Shown: positions 52,536-61,461, numbered from the stretch's first letter. The stretch: 64,000 nt of DNA from an uncultured Holdemania sp. (GCA_904395815.1 CAJFOC010000035.1:29624-93623); one strand, 5' to 3'. Notes: generated by a model not told the origin, from the sequence alone. Numbers and translations are program-made.

Positions 52536-54509
52536 ATGAACAAGGTCACGATGGAGTTTCTCGCTCAGGCGCATTTTCTCAGTGATCTGCAGCTGTCGCC
52601 GCAGGGCGGGACGGCCGCTTTTCTGCAATGTCAGTGCCGGGATGAGGGTTATGCCAAGAGTCTGTATCTGGCTGAGAACACCACGATCCGCCGGCTGACG
52701 CAGCCGGGCGTCGGACAGTTTTTGTGGGAAGATGAAAAAACGCTGCTGTTTACGGCCAGCGGCCGCCATGATGCCGCGCAAATGCGGCCTGCGGAGCAGA
52801 CCGAGCTGTTTCGCATCCGGACCGACGGCGGGGAAGCCCGGCTTCTTTACCGGCTGCCGCTGCAGATTGAAACGATGCTGAAGCAGGATGACGATCATCT
52901 GCTGGTTGTGGCGCAGGTCGGCGTCGATTGTCCGGATTATGCCCTGCTTTCGGATTGTCAGCGTGAGGAAGTCAACCGCCGCCGTCAGCAGCAGCAAACC
53001 GTTCAGGTGCTGAACGAAACGCCGTTTGTTCTGGATGGCAGCGGATTTATCGATGGGAAGCGCGGCCGTCTGTTTCGCGTTGATCTGCGTAACGGGGCGA
53101 TAAAAGCGCTCAGCCCAGCCCATCAGTCGGTCAGTCAGATCGCTCTGGATCAGGATCAGTTGCTGCTTTGCGTCAAAAGTGTGGATACCATCCGGACAGA
53201 GCAGGACGCGCTGATTCAGCTGGACTTGCGCAGCGCAAGGTCATCGACGCTGGTTGAGCAGGGAACCATGCGCATCCGGCAGATCGGCTGGGTCAAGGGC
53301 AAAGCGGTGTTTTTCGGCTCGTTAAATCAGCGCTATGGCATCACCGAGAATCCGAAGCTCTATGAAGTGGATGAAAACGGGCTGCGCTGCCTGTTCGATA
53401 CGGAAGAACACTATGGCGCCAGCTGTGTCATGAGCGATATGCAGTACGGTTCAGGAAGGCAGGCGCTGATCAACGACGAGGGGGTACTGGCGGTGCATAC
53501 CTGCCGGTATCAGGATGAAATCGTACGGCTGAAGGACGGTCAGAGCACGACGCTGGTTTCGTGGCCTGGCTCCATTCAGGCCATCGCTGCCGCCGGTGAG
53601 CGGATCTGGCTGATCGCGATGAAAGAGCAGCAGCTGCAGGAGCTGTATGTGAAACAGGGGGAGGAACCGGTTCGCCAGCTTACTCATTTCAACAGCGAAC
53701 TGATGGCCGGCACCACGGTTGCTCATCCCCAGCACTTCGTACTGAATCGGCCGGATCATCAGGTGGACGGCTGGATTCTGAAGCCGGCAGATTTTGACGA
53801 ACACCGGCGCTATCCGGCCATTCTCAACATTCACGGCGGTCCGAAGGCGGCATATGGCGAGGTATTCTTTCACGAAATGCAGTACTGGGCGGCGCAGGGA
53901 TACGTTGTGTTTTATGGCAATCCCTGGGGTTCTGATGGCAAGGGCGACCGCTTCGCCGATTTACGAGGCCGCTATGGAACGGTCGATTATCAGGATCTGA
54001 TGGCGCTGACCGATTATGTGCTGCAGCAGGTGCCGCAGATCGATCCGCAGCGGCTGGGGGTCACCGGCGGCAGCTATGGCGGCTACATGACCAACTGGAT
54101 CATCGGCCATACCGATCGTTTTGCCGCGGCGGCCAGCCAGCGCAGCATCGCCAACTGGGTGACGATGATCGGCACGGATGATTGCGGATTTACTTTCGAT
54201 ACCGATCAGATGGCGGCCGATCCATGGAGCGACGTCAGAAAGATCTGGGATCAGTCGCCGCTGCAGTTTGCCGATCGCGTCAAGACCCCGACGCTGTTTA
54301 TTCATTCGTTTGAGGATTACAGCTGTCCGCTGCAGGAAGGACTGCAGATGGCCAATGCGTTACTGCATCATGGGGTAGAGGTGCGAATGTGTCTGTTTCA
54401 TGGCGAAAGCCACGGGCTGAGCCGGATTGGCAAACGGCATCATCGTCTTCGCCGTCTGAAGGAGATCACAGAGTGGATGGACCGCTGGCTGAAACAGGAA
54501 GAGCGATAA
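52536..54509 (+). CDS. S9 family serine peptidase (copy 3)
   Basis: 657 residues with the same two-domain plan as the gene before it. Ser is in VTGGSYGGYMTNW near 510, Asp in IHSFEDYSCPLQEG near 595, His in GESHGLSRIGK near 627. The propeller domains of the two tandem copies differ strongly (start MNKVTMEFLAQAHFLSDL here), while the hydrolase domains are close. This suggests duplication followed by change in substrate access. The ATG at 52536 follows GAGGAGTG. Copy 1 lies at 34133-36112. Confidence 0.92.
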   Translation: MNKVTMEFLAQAHFLSDLQLSPQGGTAAFLQCQCRDEGYAKSLYLAENTTIRRLTQPGVGQFLWEDEKTLLFTASGRHDAAQMRPAEQTELFRIRTDGGEARLLYRLPLQIETMLKQDDDHLLVVAQVGVDCPDYALLSDCQREEVNRRRQQQQTVQVLNETPFVLDGSGFIDGKRGRLFRVDLRNGAIKALSPAHQSVSQIALDQDQLLLCVKSVDTIRTEQDALIQLDLRSARSSTLVEQGTMRIRQIGWVKGKAVFFGSLNQRYGITENPKLYEVDENGLRCLFDTEEHYGASCVMSDMQYGSGRQALINDEGVLAVHTCRYQDEIVRLKDGQSTTLVSWPGSIQAIAAAGERIWLIAMKEQQLQELYVKQGEEPVRQLTHFNSELMAGTTVAHPQHFVLNRPDHQVDGWILKPADFDEHRRYPAILNIHGGPKAAYGEVFFHEMQYWAAQGYVVFYGNPWGSDGKGDRFADLRGRYGTVDYQDLMALTDYVLQQVPQIDPQRLGVTGGSYGGYMTNWIIGHTDRFAAAASQRSIANWVTMIGTDDCGFTFDTDQMAADPWSDVRKIWDQSPLQFADRVKTPTLFIHSFEDYSCPLQEGLQMANALLHHGVEVRMCLFHGESHGLSRIGKRHHRLRRLKEITEWMDRWLKQEER

Positions 54510-54513
54510 CTAC

Positions 54514-54548
54514 AAAACAGGACTGCCGGTGCGGTCCTGTTTTCCTTC
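54514..54548 (+). terminator. Terminator after S9 copy 3
   Basis: AAAACAGGAC (54514-54523) pairs with GTCCTGTTTT (54534-54543), followed by CCTTCCT. 10-bp stem; weak T tract beyond the arm. Confidence 0.75.
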
Positions 54549-54606
54549 CTTTCCAATCCGGGCATAATCCGCTGTTGTTTCAATACACTGATACTGAGGT
54601 GTTGAT

Positions 54607-55758
54607 ATGAAAAAACTGGCGGGCCTGCTGATTGCACTGGCTCTTTTTCTCCAACCTGTTCAGGCGACGACCCAGCAGGGAATCGATCTGACTCCTTCGG
54701 CTGCCGGAGCGATTCTGATCGATGTGCAGACCGGGCAGATTCTGTATGAAAAGGATTCTCTGAAAAAGCTGTATCCGGCGTCCATGACCAAGATGATGAG
54801 CTTGTTGCTGGTCATTGAGGCGATTCACAGCGGTCAGCTGGACTGGACAAGCGAGGTCAGCGCTTCCGCTCATGCCGCTTCGATGGGCGGTTCACAGATT
54901 TATCTGGAAGAGGGGGAAGTCATGACGGTGGAAGATCTGTTCAAGGCTTCCGCAGTAGCCAGCGCCAACGATGCCATCGTCGCGCTGGCAGAGAAAACCG
55001 CCGGCAGCGAACAGCAGTTTGTCGCCATGATGAACGACAAGGCGCAGCAGCTCGGATTGCAGAATACCCATTTTGTCAATGCAACCGGTCTGCATGACGA
55101 TGATCATTATTCGTGCGCCCGGGATATGGCGGTGATCGGTCAGACGCTGATCCAGCAGGGACAGCAGGATATTCTGCGCTACACATCGACCTACGACGAC
55201 TACATCCGGGCGGATACGGACAACCGGTTCTGGCTGGTCAACACCAACAAGATGATTCGCACTTATCCGGGAATGGATGGGCTGAAAACCGGGTATACGA
55301 CCCAATCGATGTACTGTATTACCGTTACCGCCCAACGGGATGGATTGCGGCTTTTGGCGGTGGTAATGGATGAACCGACCCGCGACGTGCGCAATCAGGA
55401 GGCAGCGGCGCTGCTGGATTATGGCTTCAGCAACTACCGGTACCAGATCGTCATGGAAAAGGGAACTCCGGTAGCGACTGCCAGAATTGATAACGGCAAA
55501 CCGGAAACGGTCGCGGTCTTGACCGGCGGCGAGCTGGGCCGCATCACTGCCGGCGGTTCATCCATGGAACCCAGCGAATCGGAAATTCTGATGGATTCCC
55601 TGCGGGCGCCGATCCAGCAGGGCGAGGTGATCGGCCGCCTCCGGCTGCATTTTGAAGACGGCGTGGTGATCGAGGAGGATCTGGTGGCTGAGGAATCGGT
55701 ACTGGCGCTGGATTTCATCGATATTCTGCTGAAAACGTGGAAAACCGTCATTTTCTGA
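54607..55758 (+). CDS. dacF: D-alanyl-D-alanine carboxypeptidase (DacF-like PBP)
   Basis: Trims the terminal D-Ala from peptidoglycan stem peptides; DacF tunes crosslinking of spore peptidoglycan. 383 residues with a signal peptide (1-20, cleaved after VQA). Active-site motifs: S59-M-T-K62, S119-A-N121 and K227-T-G. A beta-rich C-terminal PBP5 domain and an amphipathic end (LDFIDILLKTWKTVIF) that may anchor it to the membrane follow. The position before spoIIAA-spoIIAB-sigF is the conserved dacF-spoIIA order. Confidence 0.93.
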   Translation: MKKLAGLLIALALFLQPVQATTQQGIDLTPSAAGAILIDVQTGQILYEKDSLKKLYPASMTKMMSLLLVIEAIHSGQLDWTSEVSASAHAASMGGSQIYLEEGEVMTVEDLFKASAVASANDAIVALAEKTAGSEQQFVAMMNDKAQQLGLQNTHFVNATGLHDDDHYSCARDMAVIGQTLIQQGQQDILRYTSTYDDYIRADTDNRFWLVNTNKMIRTYPGMDGLKTGYTTQSMYCITVTAQRDGLRLLAVVMDEPTRDVRNQEAAALLDYGFSNYRYQIVMEKGTPVATARIDNGKPETVAVLTGGELGRITAGGSSMEPSESEILMDSLRAPIQQGEVIGRLRLHFEDGVVIEEDLVAEESVLALDFIDILLKTWKTVIF

Positions 55759-55759
55759 T

Positions 55760-55839
55760 AAAAAAAGCATTCCCGTATCGACGGGAAAAAAGCTTACCTG
55801 TTCGCAGATTTACGCTGCGGGAAACGGGAAGCTTTTTTT
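55760..55839 (+). terminator. Complex terminator with alternative folds
   Basis: AAAAAAAGC-A-TTCCCGT (55760-55776) can pair with ACGGGAAGCTTTTTTT (55824-55839), 16 bp with one bulge. An alternative uses the local CCCGT/ACGGG hairpin (55772-55785) and AAAAAAGCTT (55786-55795) with AAGCTTTTTT (55829-55838). Either fold ends in a T run and should separate dacF from spoIIAA. Confidence 0.7.
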
Positions 55840-55962
55840 GTATCAAAAACGTACCTGGAAAAAAGGTTCAGGTCAGAAAAAAGAGAAAAAGAACTAGTTT
55901 TGTCAAAAGGATCCACGCCGGATTGCGGATCCCTTACAATGACAGAAGAAGGAGGAAGTGCA

Positions 55963-56292
55963 ATGAAGTGGATTCATCAGAAAGACAGTCTGATCTTTTC
56001 CTTTGAAGGAGATCTGGATAATCTGGCAATTCTGAATTTTAAAAACGATGTGATCCGGGAAATAGACAAGTGGAAGGCGCCGTGTGTCAAACTGGATTTC
56101 AGGGAGGTGACCTTTATCGACAGTACCGGAATCGGCTTTATTCTGGCTCGCTACAATCAGGTACAGGAATATGGAGGCGAACTGTCGCTGCGCAACATTT
56201 CTCCCTCCATCCGGCGGCTGTTTGCGCTGTCGGGAATTTTTCAGATCATGAAAGTGGAGAATGAAAAGGAAAGAAAAGAGGTACAGGGATGA
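55963..56292 (+). CDS. spoIIAA: Anti-sigma-F factor antagonist SpoIIAA
   Basis: STAS protein, 109 residues. When unphosphorylated it binds SpoIIAB and frees sigma-F in the forespore. The phosphoacceptor Ser54 is in FIDSTGIGFILARYNQV. The start (MKWIHQKDSLIFSFEGDLDN) is supported by AAGGAGGAAG. Upstream, AAGGATCC and GGATCCC (55907-55932) form an inverted repeat around a TTACAAT, but I cannot name a clear sigma-H promoter. It overlaps spoIIAB by 4 bp. Confidence 0.93.
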   Translation: MKWIHQKDSLIFSFEGDLDNLAILNFKNDVIREIDKWKAPCVKLDFREVTFIDSTGIGFILARYNQVQEYGGELSLRNISPSIRRLFALSGIFQIMKVENEKERKEVQG

Positions 56293-56717
56293 ACCGGATG
56301 AAGCTTGTTTTTGACGCCAAGCTGGAAAACGAAGCGTTTGCCCGGGCCAGCGGCATCGCGTTTCTGATGCCGCTGAACCCGACGGTGGACGAGGTAATGG
56401 AAATCAAAACGATTCTGGCCGAAGCCATTGTCAACTGCATGATTCATGGCTATCAGGGGCGGGAAGACGGACAGATCAGCGTGCAGATGGAATACGATGA
56501 AACCCATCGCGTTCAGATTACCGTCAGCGACCAGGGAACCGGCATTGAAGATATTGAACTGGCCCGGCAGCCATTATACACAACCCGCGCCGATCTGGAA
56601 CGTTCCGGCATGGGAATGACGATCATGGAATCGTTTTCCGATCAGTTTGAGGTTCAGTCGCAGCCAGGACAGGGAACCACCGTACGGATGATCAAACAGC
56701 TGCAGTTTCATGAATGA
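56289..56717 (+). CDS. spoIIAB: Anti-sigma-F factor and kinase SpoIIAB
   Basis: 142 residues, GHKL ATPase. It holds sigma-F inactive and phosphorylates SpoIIAA. N box EAIVNCMIHGYQG near 45, G1 SDQGTGIED near 80, ATP lid and G2 SGMGMTIMESFSDQ near 108. Its ATG overlaps the spoIIAA stop and its end overlaps sigF by 8 bp, the tight coupling known for this operon. Confidence 0.96.
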   Translation: MNRMKLVFDAKLENEAFARASGIAFLMPLNPTVDEVMEIKTILAEAIVNCMIHGYQGREDGQISVQMEYDETHRVQITVSDQGTGIEDIELARQPLYTTRADLERSGMGMTIMESFSDQFEVQSQPGQGTTVRMIKQLQFHE

Positions 56718-57432
56718 CCAGCAGGAATTCTTCGACCTGCTGCGGCAGGCCCAGGCAGGAGACCCCCAAGCCAGAGAACAGTGCGTGATGCGCAATCTCG
56801 GACTGGTCTGGTCGATTGTCAACCGGTTTCAGTCGCATACCTCCAGTCAGGATCTGTTTCAGATCGGATGCCTGGGACTGATGAAAGCCATCAACAACTT
56901 TGACATGCGCTATCAGGTGATGTTTTCCACCTATGCGGTGCCGATCATTCTCGGAGAGATCAAGCGCTATTTCCGCGATGAGGGACAGATGAAAATTTCC
57001 CGTTCCCTGAAAGAACGCTACCTGCAGGTGCAGAAAGCCAGAGAAAAGCTGGCGCAGTCGCTGCAGCGGGAAGCGACGATCCGGGAGATTGCCGAGGTAT
57101 TGGGATTGCAGGAAACGGAAGTGATGCTGGCGCTGGAAGCCAATCAGTTTCTGGCGTCGATGGACGAAGCCTTTTATCAGAAGGATGGGTCCAGCATCCG
57201 GCTGGAAGACAAGGTGGAAGATGGTCACAGCGAAGATGTGCCGCTGAAAGTGGCGCTGAAAAAGGAAATCGGTCAGCTGGAAGAGAGAGAACGCTATCTG
57301 ATCTATCTGCGCTATGATCTGGAATACAACCAGGAAGCCATTGCCAGAAAAATGGGGATTTCTCAGGTCCAGGTGTCCCGGCTGGAAAAGAAAATCCTGG
57401 CCAAGCTGAAAACCAAACTGACGGAAGAATGA
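56710..57432 (+). CDS. sigF: RNA polymerase sigma-F factor
   Basis: First forespore-specific sigma factor, 240 residues. Region 2 (DLFQIGCLGLMKAINNFDMR near 57, FSTYAVPIILGEIKRYFRDE near 78), region 3 near 98-150 (IREIAEVLGLQETEV) and region 4 near 185-238 (DLEYNQEAIARKMGISQVQV). It should be controlled by SpoIIAB. A terminator and a sigma-G-like promoter follow before spoVAC, so spoVA has separate late expression. Confidence 0.96.
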   Translation: MNDQQEFFDLLRQAQAGDPQAREQCVMRNLGLVWSIVNRFQSHTSSQDLFQIGCLGLMKAINNFDMRYQVMFSTYAVPIILGEIKRYFRDEGQMKISRSLKERYLQVQKAREKLAQSLQREATIREIAEVLGLQETEVMLALEANQFLASMDEAFYQKDGSSIRLEDKVEDGHSEDVPLKVALKKEIGQLEERERYLIYLRYDLEYNQEAIARKMGISQVQVSRLEKKILAKLKTKLTEE

Positions 57433-57459
57433 GGGAAAGGCAGACCTTTCTCTTTTTTC
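57431..57459 (+). terminator. Terminator after sigF
   Basis: GAGGGAAAGG-CAGA-CCTTTCTC followed by TTTTTTC. Confidence 0.75.
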
Positions 57460-57479
57460 GCGCTCCGCAAGCCGGACAG

Positions 57480-57509
57480 GTTTGTTCCCGGCGGAAATGG
57501 TCCATACTA
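57480..57509 (+). promoter_or_regulatory. Sigma-G/F-type promoter of the spoVA operon
   Basis: CATACTA (57503-57509) equals the -10 consensus of sigma-G. A weak GTTTG stands 18 bp upstream. AGGAGGA and the spoVAC ATG follow. In Bacillus spoVA is sigma-G dependent. Confidence 0.6.
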
Positions 57510-57531
57510 GTGTCAGACAGGAGGAATTGAC

Positions 57532-57972
57532 ATGAAATCACAGAGGTTATCCGAGGCGGCCCGCCGCAGCGCTCCCGCCAGGGGCAGCTGGAAAAAGACG
57601 CTGGCGGCGTTTGTCAGCGGCGGAACGATCGGACTGATCGGCCAGGGACTGCTGGAGCTGATGCAGCGGGTGCTGGGATTGGATGCTCAGGCCGCCGCCG
57701 GCGCGATGGTGATGGTCATCGTCTTTGCGGCGGCGTTGCTGACAGGACTGGGCATCTATGATAAGCTGGCGCAGATCTGCGGAGCGGGGCTGTTCATTCC
57801 GATCAGCGGTTTTGCCAACTCGCTGACCGCCTGCGCCATGGAGGGACGCAGCGAAGGCCCGATTTATGGGATCGGCAGCACGATGTTCAAACTGGCCGGA
57901 TCGGTGCTCACCTATGGCATTGTCGCGGCCTATACGCTGGGAATTGTACGCTGGGCGGTGTCGTTTCTATGA
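57532..57972 (+). CDS. spoVAC: Stage V sporulation protein AC
   Basis: Spore inner-membrane protein of the SpoVA channel that moves Ca-dipicolinate; SpoVAC of Bacillus acts as a mechanosensitive channel. 146 residues, about four hydrophobic segments: FVSGGTIGLIGQGLLELMQ near 25, the conserved ISGFANSLTACAMEGRSEGP near 88 and YGIGSTMFKLAGSVLTYG near 108. AGGAGGA ribosome site. Overlaps spoVAD by 4 bp. No spoVAA or spoVAB precedes it. Confidence 0.95.
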   Translation: MKSQRLSEAARRSAPARGSWKKTLAAFVSGGTIGLIGQGLLELMQRVLGLDAQAAAGAMVMVIVFAAALLTGLGIYDKLAQICGAGLFIPISGFANSLTACAMEGRSEGPIYGIGSTMFKLAGSVLTYGIVAAYTLGIVRWAVSFL

Positions 57973-58970
57973 AGACGATGCATTTTCAGTCCGTCTTTGT
58001 CGCCGCGGCCGCGACGGCGGGAGGACCTTTGGAAAAACAGGGGCCGCTGGGAGAGAAACTCGATGTGGGATTTGACGATCTGTATTGCGATGAGAAAACG
58101 TATGAACAGGCTGAACGGCGGCTGATGAGCGAAGCCTGCCGGATGGCTCTGGAAAAAGGACGCTGTTCTGTGGATCAGCTGGATCTGGTGCTCGGCTCCG
58201 ATCTATTGAATCAGCTGGCGACCAGTCATTATTTTGCCCGTGACCTGCAGGTTCCTTTTATCGGACTGTATGGCGCCTGTTCCGCTTCCGCACTGATCGC
58301 GGCCAATGCGGCGATGTGGATCGACAGCGGACGGGCGGATACGGTTCTGGGGATGACCAGTTCGCACAACGCTACGGCGGAACGTCAGTTTCGCTATCCC
58401 AATGAATACGGAATTCAGAAACCGCCGACCACCACGACGACCGTGACCGGCGCCGGAGCGATGATTTTTCAGCGCCAGCCTACCTCCATCCGGCTGACGC
58501 AGGCGACGCTGGGACGCATTGTGGACTGGCAGTTTACCGACGCTAACGATATGGGCAGCGCCATGGCGCCGGCTGCCCTGGATACGATCTGCCGCCATTT
58601 CGAACAGACCCGAACCGGGTTTTCCGATTACGATCTGATTGTGACCGGCGATTTGTCGCAGGTAGGCCGAACGATGCTGATCGATCTGTTTGAACAGAAG
58701 GGGATGGATCCTGGCGGAAAGCTGGTGGACTGCGGCTTGCTGATTTATGACCCGCAGCATCAGCCGGTGTTCAGCGGCGGCAGCGGCTGCGCCTGCAGCA
58801 TGGTGGTGACGATTGCGTATCTGTTTGACTTGCTGCAGCGCAAGGCGCTGCACAAAATCATGGTCGTCGCCACCGGAGCTCTTCTTTCGCCGGTCCTTCT
58901 GCAGCAGAAAGAATCCATTCCCTGCGTCGCTCATGCGGTGGTGTATGAGGGGACGGTGGGACAGCCGTGA
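57969..58970 (+). CDS. spoVAD: Stage V sporulation protein AD
   Basis: 333 residues, thiolase-like fold. It binds Ca-dipicolinic acid and is a soluble or peripheral part of the SpoVA machinery. VAAAATAGGPLEKQGPLGEK near 12, FDDLYCDEKTYEQAER near 35, FIGLYGACSASALIAANA near 97 and the SSHNATAERQFRYPNEYG block near 135 are characteristic. It overlaps spoVAC and spoVAE by 4 bp each. Confidence 0.96.
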   Translation: MKTMHFQSVFVAAAATAGGPLEKQGPLGEKLDVGFDDLYCDEKTYEQAERRLMSEACRMALEKGRCSVDQLDLVLGSDLLNQLATSHYFARDLQVPFIGLYGACSASALIAANAAMWIDSGRADTVLGMTSSHNATAERQFRYPNEYGIQKPPTTTTTVTGAGAMIFQRQPTSIRLTQATLGRIVDWQFTDANDMGSAMAPAALDTICRHFEQTRTGFSDYDLIVTGDLSQVGRTMLIDLFEQKGMDPGGKLVDCGLLIYDPQHQPVFSGGSGCACSMVVTIAYLFDLLQRKALHKIMVVATGALLSPVLLQQKESIPCVAHAVVYEGTVGQP

Positions 58971-59320
58971 ATGCCTATGTCGGAGCGTTTGTCGTCTGCG
59001 GACTGATCTGCACGGCCGGACAGCTGCTCTATGATCACACCCGTCTGACCCCCGGACACATCACCAGTCTGTTCGTCGTGCTGGGCGCGCTGCTGGATTT
59101 TTTCAATCTGTATGACCGGCTGATTGAAATCGGTCATGCCGGCGCGATGCTGCCGATCACCAGTTTCGGTCATTCGCTGATGCATGCGACGATGCAGAGC
59201 GTGGCCCAGCATGGATTGCTGGGGATTCCGCTGGGGATGCTGGACTTGACTGCGACCGGCATCACCAGTGCGATTTATTTTGCCTTTCTGGCTGCGCTGA
59301 TTTTTCGTCCGCGCTCATGA
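58967..59320 (+). CDS. spoVAE: Stage V sporulation protein AE (SpoVAEb type)
   Basis: 117 residues and three to four membrane segments. The central SFGHSLMHATMQSVAQHGLLG matches the same motif position as in SpoVAC, showing common descent. Part of the DPA transport channel. The GTG start overlaps the spoVAD stop. The motif is longer than quoted in full here; key residues are Gly-His-Ser and the MHAT segment around 63-80. Confidence 0.93.
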   Translation: MNAYVGAFVVCGLICTAGQLLYDHTRLTPGHITSLFVVLGALLDFFNLYDRLIEIGHAGAMLPITSFGHSLMHATMQSVAQHGLLGIPLGMLDLTATGITSAIYFAFLAALIFRPRS

Positions 59321-60678
59321 ACAAAACGCCGTTTACCGATCAGGCGTGGCAGAATGTCGACTGGTTCAGAACGCAGACCGACTGTTTTGATCTGACGGTA
59401 CGTTCCGTTCGGATTCAGCAGACCGATTACCTGCTGGTGTTTGTCGGCGGGGTAACCGGCTCCTCCGCCATTGAGCCGATCGTGGAAAGTCTTGTTTTTC
59501 ATCGCGGAGATCTGGCTTTTTTCCCGGCGACGGTCGTATACGCCGCTTCTCGCGAGGAAGCGCTGGATAAAATTCTTCAGGGCCAGACACTGGTGATCGT
59601 GGATGGCAGCGCCTTTGCCTTCATCGTCGATACCCGCAGCTATCCCAGCCGCGGGCCAAGCGAACCTTCCGTTGAAAAAAGCGTACGCGGAGCGCGCGAT
59701 GGCTTCATCGAGCACATCATGCTGGATCTGGGCATGATCCGCCGCCGGATCCGCGATCCGCAGTTAGTGACCAAGGCCTATGCCAAGGGACAGCGAACCA
59801 AGACCGATATTTTTGTGCTGTACATCCGGGATCTGATCCATCCTTCCATTCTCGAAGATTTTAACCGGCGCATCGATCAATTGCAGCAGCAGGTGGAGGT
59901 GACCAGTGAACGACAGCTTTGCGAACTGCTGTACGGACAGACCTGGAATCCCTACCCGCATGTACGCTATACCGAGCGGCCCGATATTGCGGCGATTCAT
60001 CTTCTGCAGGGATCGCTGGTCATTCTGGTAGACAACTGTCCTTCGGCCATCATTTTGCCGACCACGTTTTTTGAACAGACCAAACAGATCGAGGAATATA
60101 CGCAAACACCGCTGATCTCGCTGGTGATGCGGGCCATCCGGCTGGCCGGGGTGATCAGCTCAATCTATCTTCTGCCGCTGTGGATGGTGCTGACGCTGCA
60201 GCAGAATCCAACCTGGATGGATCTGCCGCTGCCGTTGATTCCCGGGCCGCTGACCTTTGGCGTGCAGGTGCTGATCGCCGATCTGATGATTGAGTGGATC
60301 CGGCTGTCGCTGATCCATTCGCCGCTGATGCTTTCCAGTCTTCTGGGCATTGTAGCTGTCTTTGTGCTGGGCGATGCGCCGATCGCCTATGGCGCCTATA
60401 CGCAGGAAATTCTGATCATGACTGCCATCGCCAACATCGGCAATTTCGTGACAGCCGGTTATGAACTGTCGATGGCCAACAAGATCGTCCGGCTGGCGCT
60501 GATTCTGGCCGTGACGGTGTGGGGGTACCCTGGCTTTCTGATCGGCGTGCTTCTGCATTATCTGCTGCTTCTGAAAACCCAGGCCGGGCCTTTTCCTTAT
60601 CTGTACCCGGTTATTCCGTTTAACGGAAAGGAATTCAAGCGGCTGTTTCTTGGCAACTTCACCATGGATAAAAAATAA
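59317..60678 (+). CDS. spoVAF: SpoVAF, GerA-type spore germination protein
   Basis: 453 residues of the GerAA/SpoVAF family: an N-terminal soluble part with two subdomains (1-260; DYLLVFVGGVTGSSAIEPIV, RGARDGFIEHIMLDLGMIRR) and a C-terminal membrane part with five to six segments (GVISSIYLLPLWMVLTL, then PLIPGPLTFGVQVLIADLMI). SpoVAF modulates nutrient germination with partner germinosome proteins. It overlaps spoVAE by 4 bp and is the last gene of the operon. Confidence 0.93.
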   Translation: MNKTPFTDQAWQNVDWFRTQTDCFDLTVRSVRIQQTDYLLVFVGGVTGSSAIEPIVESLVFHRGDLAFFPATVVYAASREEALDKILQGQTLVIVDGSAFAFIVDTRSYPSRGPSEPSVEKSVRGARDGFIEHIMLDLGMIRRRIRDPQLVTKAYAKGQRTKTDIFVLYIRDLIHPSILEDFNRRIDQLQQQVEVTSERQLCELLYGQTWNPYPHVRYTERPDIAAIHLLQGSLVILVDNCPSAIILPTTFFEQTKQIEEYTQTPLISLVMRAIRLAGVISSIYLLPLWMVLTLQQNPTWMDLPLPLIPGPLTFGVQVLIADLMIEWIRLSLIHSPLMLSSLLGIVAVFVLGDAPIAYGAYTQEILIMTAIANIGNFVTAGYELSMANKIVRLALILAVTVWGYPGFLIGVLLHYLLLLKTQAGPFPYLYPVIPFNGKEFKRLFLGNFTMDKK

Positions 60679-60703
60679 AAAGTAGTGCTGAAAGCCACTT
60701 TTT
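60677..60703 (+). terminator. Terminator after spoVAF
   Basis: AAAAAGT-AGTG...CACTTTTT hairpin (60677-60683 with 60697-60703). A TATAAT (60706-60711) follows at once and may be the -10 of scpA. Confidence 0.65.
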
Positions 60704-60732
60704 GCTATAATTACTGGCAGAGGTGGTTTTTT

Positions 60733-61461
60733 GTGCCGTTTACCGTAACGATCGATCAGTTTGAAGGTCCGCTGGATCTGATGCTGCATCTGATCCGGGA
60801 AAAGGAGCTGGATCTGTTTGATCTGGATCTGCATGTGCTGACGGAACAGTATCTGCTGTATCTGAATCAGATGGAACAGATGCATCTGGAGATCTGCAGC
60901 GAATACCTGGTGGAGTTGGCAACGCTGATCGAAGGGAAAAGCAGAAAACTGCTGCCGAAGCAACAGGATGCCCAGATCAGCGACGAGTATCAGGAAGATC
61001 CCCGTGATCAGCTGGTCCGGCGTCTTTTGGAATATCAGCAATTTAAGGATATCAGCGCGCAGCTGAAAGAACTTTATCAGCAGCGTCAGCTGCAGATTGG
61101 AAAACCGATTTCCATTGAATCGGAGGCCTGGATCCGGGCGAATGAAGATCAGCCGGTTCAGGGCAGTCCGTATGAGCTGGCCAAAGCGATGACCAAATGT
61201 CTGAGACGGATGCGGCTGACCCGTCCGATCGAAACCAAATACACAAGCAAGGAGCTGTCGGTGGAAGACAGAATTCTGCAGATCACAGCCCGGCTGGCCG
61301 AACTGCCTGAGCTGTTTCGCTTTGAGGATCTGCTGCAGGATTGCCGGCAGACGCACGAGCTGATCGTCACCTTTCTGGCGGTGCTGGACATGGCGCATAC
61401 CCATCAGTTGTTTTTTACGGTGGATGATCAGCAGACAATCTGGTTTAGAAGGGGAGACTGA
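60733..61461 (+). CDS. scpA: Segregation and condensation protein A
   Basis: Kleisin subunit of the SMC-ScpAB condensin, bridging SMC heads. 242 residues: DQFEGPLDLMLHLIREKELD near 9, a helical N-domain that binds the SMC neck, an acidic linker, and a C-terminal winged helix (HTHQLFFTVDDQQTIWFRR). The GTG at 60733 was chosen, 6 bp after AGAGGTGG; an upstream start lies inside the terminator. scpB follows after 2 bp. Confidence 0.95.
   Translation: MPFTVTIDQFEGPLDLMLHLIREKELDLFDLDLHVLTEQYLLYLNQMEQMHLEICSEYLVELATLIEGKSRKLLPKQQDAQISDEYQEDPRDQLVRRLLEYQQFKDISAQLKELYQQRQLQIGKPISIESEAWIRANEDQPVQGSPYELAKAMTKCLRRMRLTRPIETKYTSKELSVEDRILQITARLAELPELFRFEDLLQDCRQTHELIVTFLAVLDMAHTHQLFFTVDDQQTIWFRRGD

Noticed and set aside
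54562..54590. Sigma-G-type promoter before dacF (GCATA ... ATACT)
   Set aside because: Spacing between the boxes does not fit the consensus in any register.
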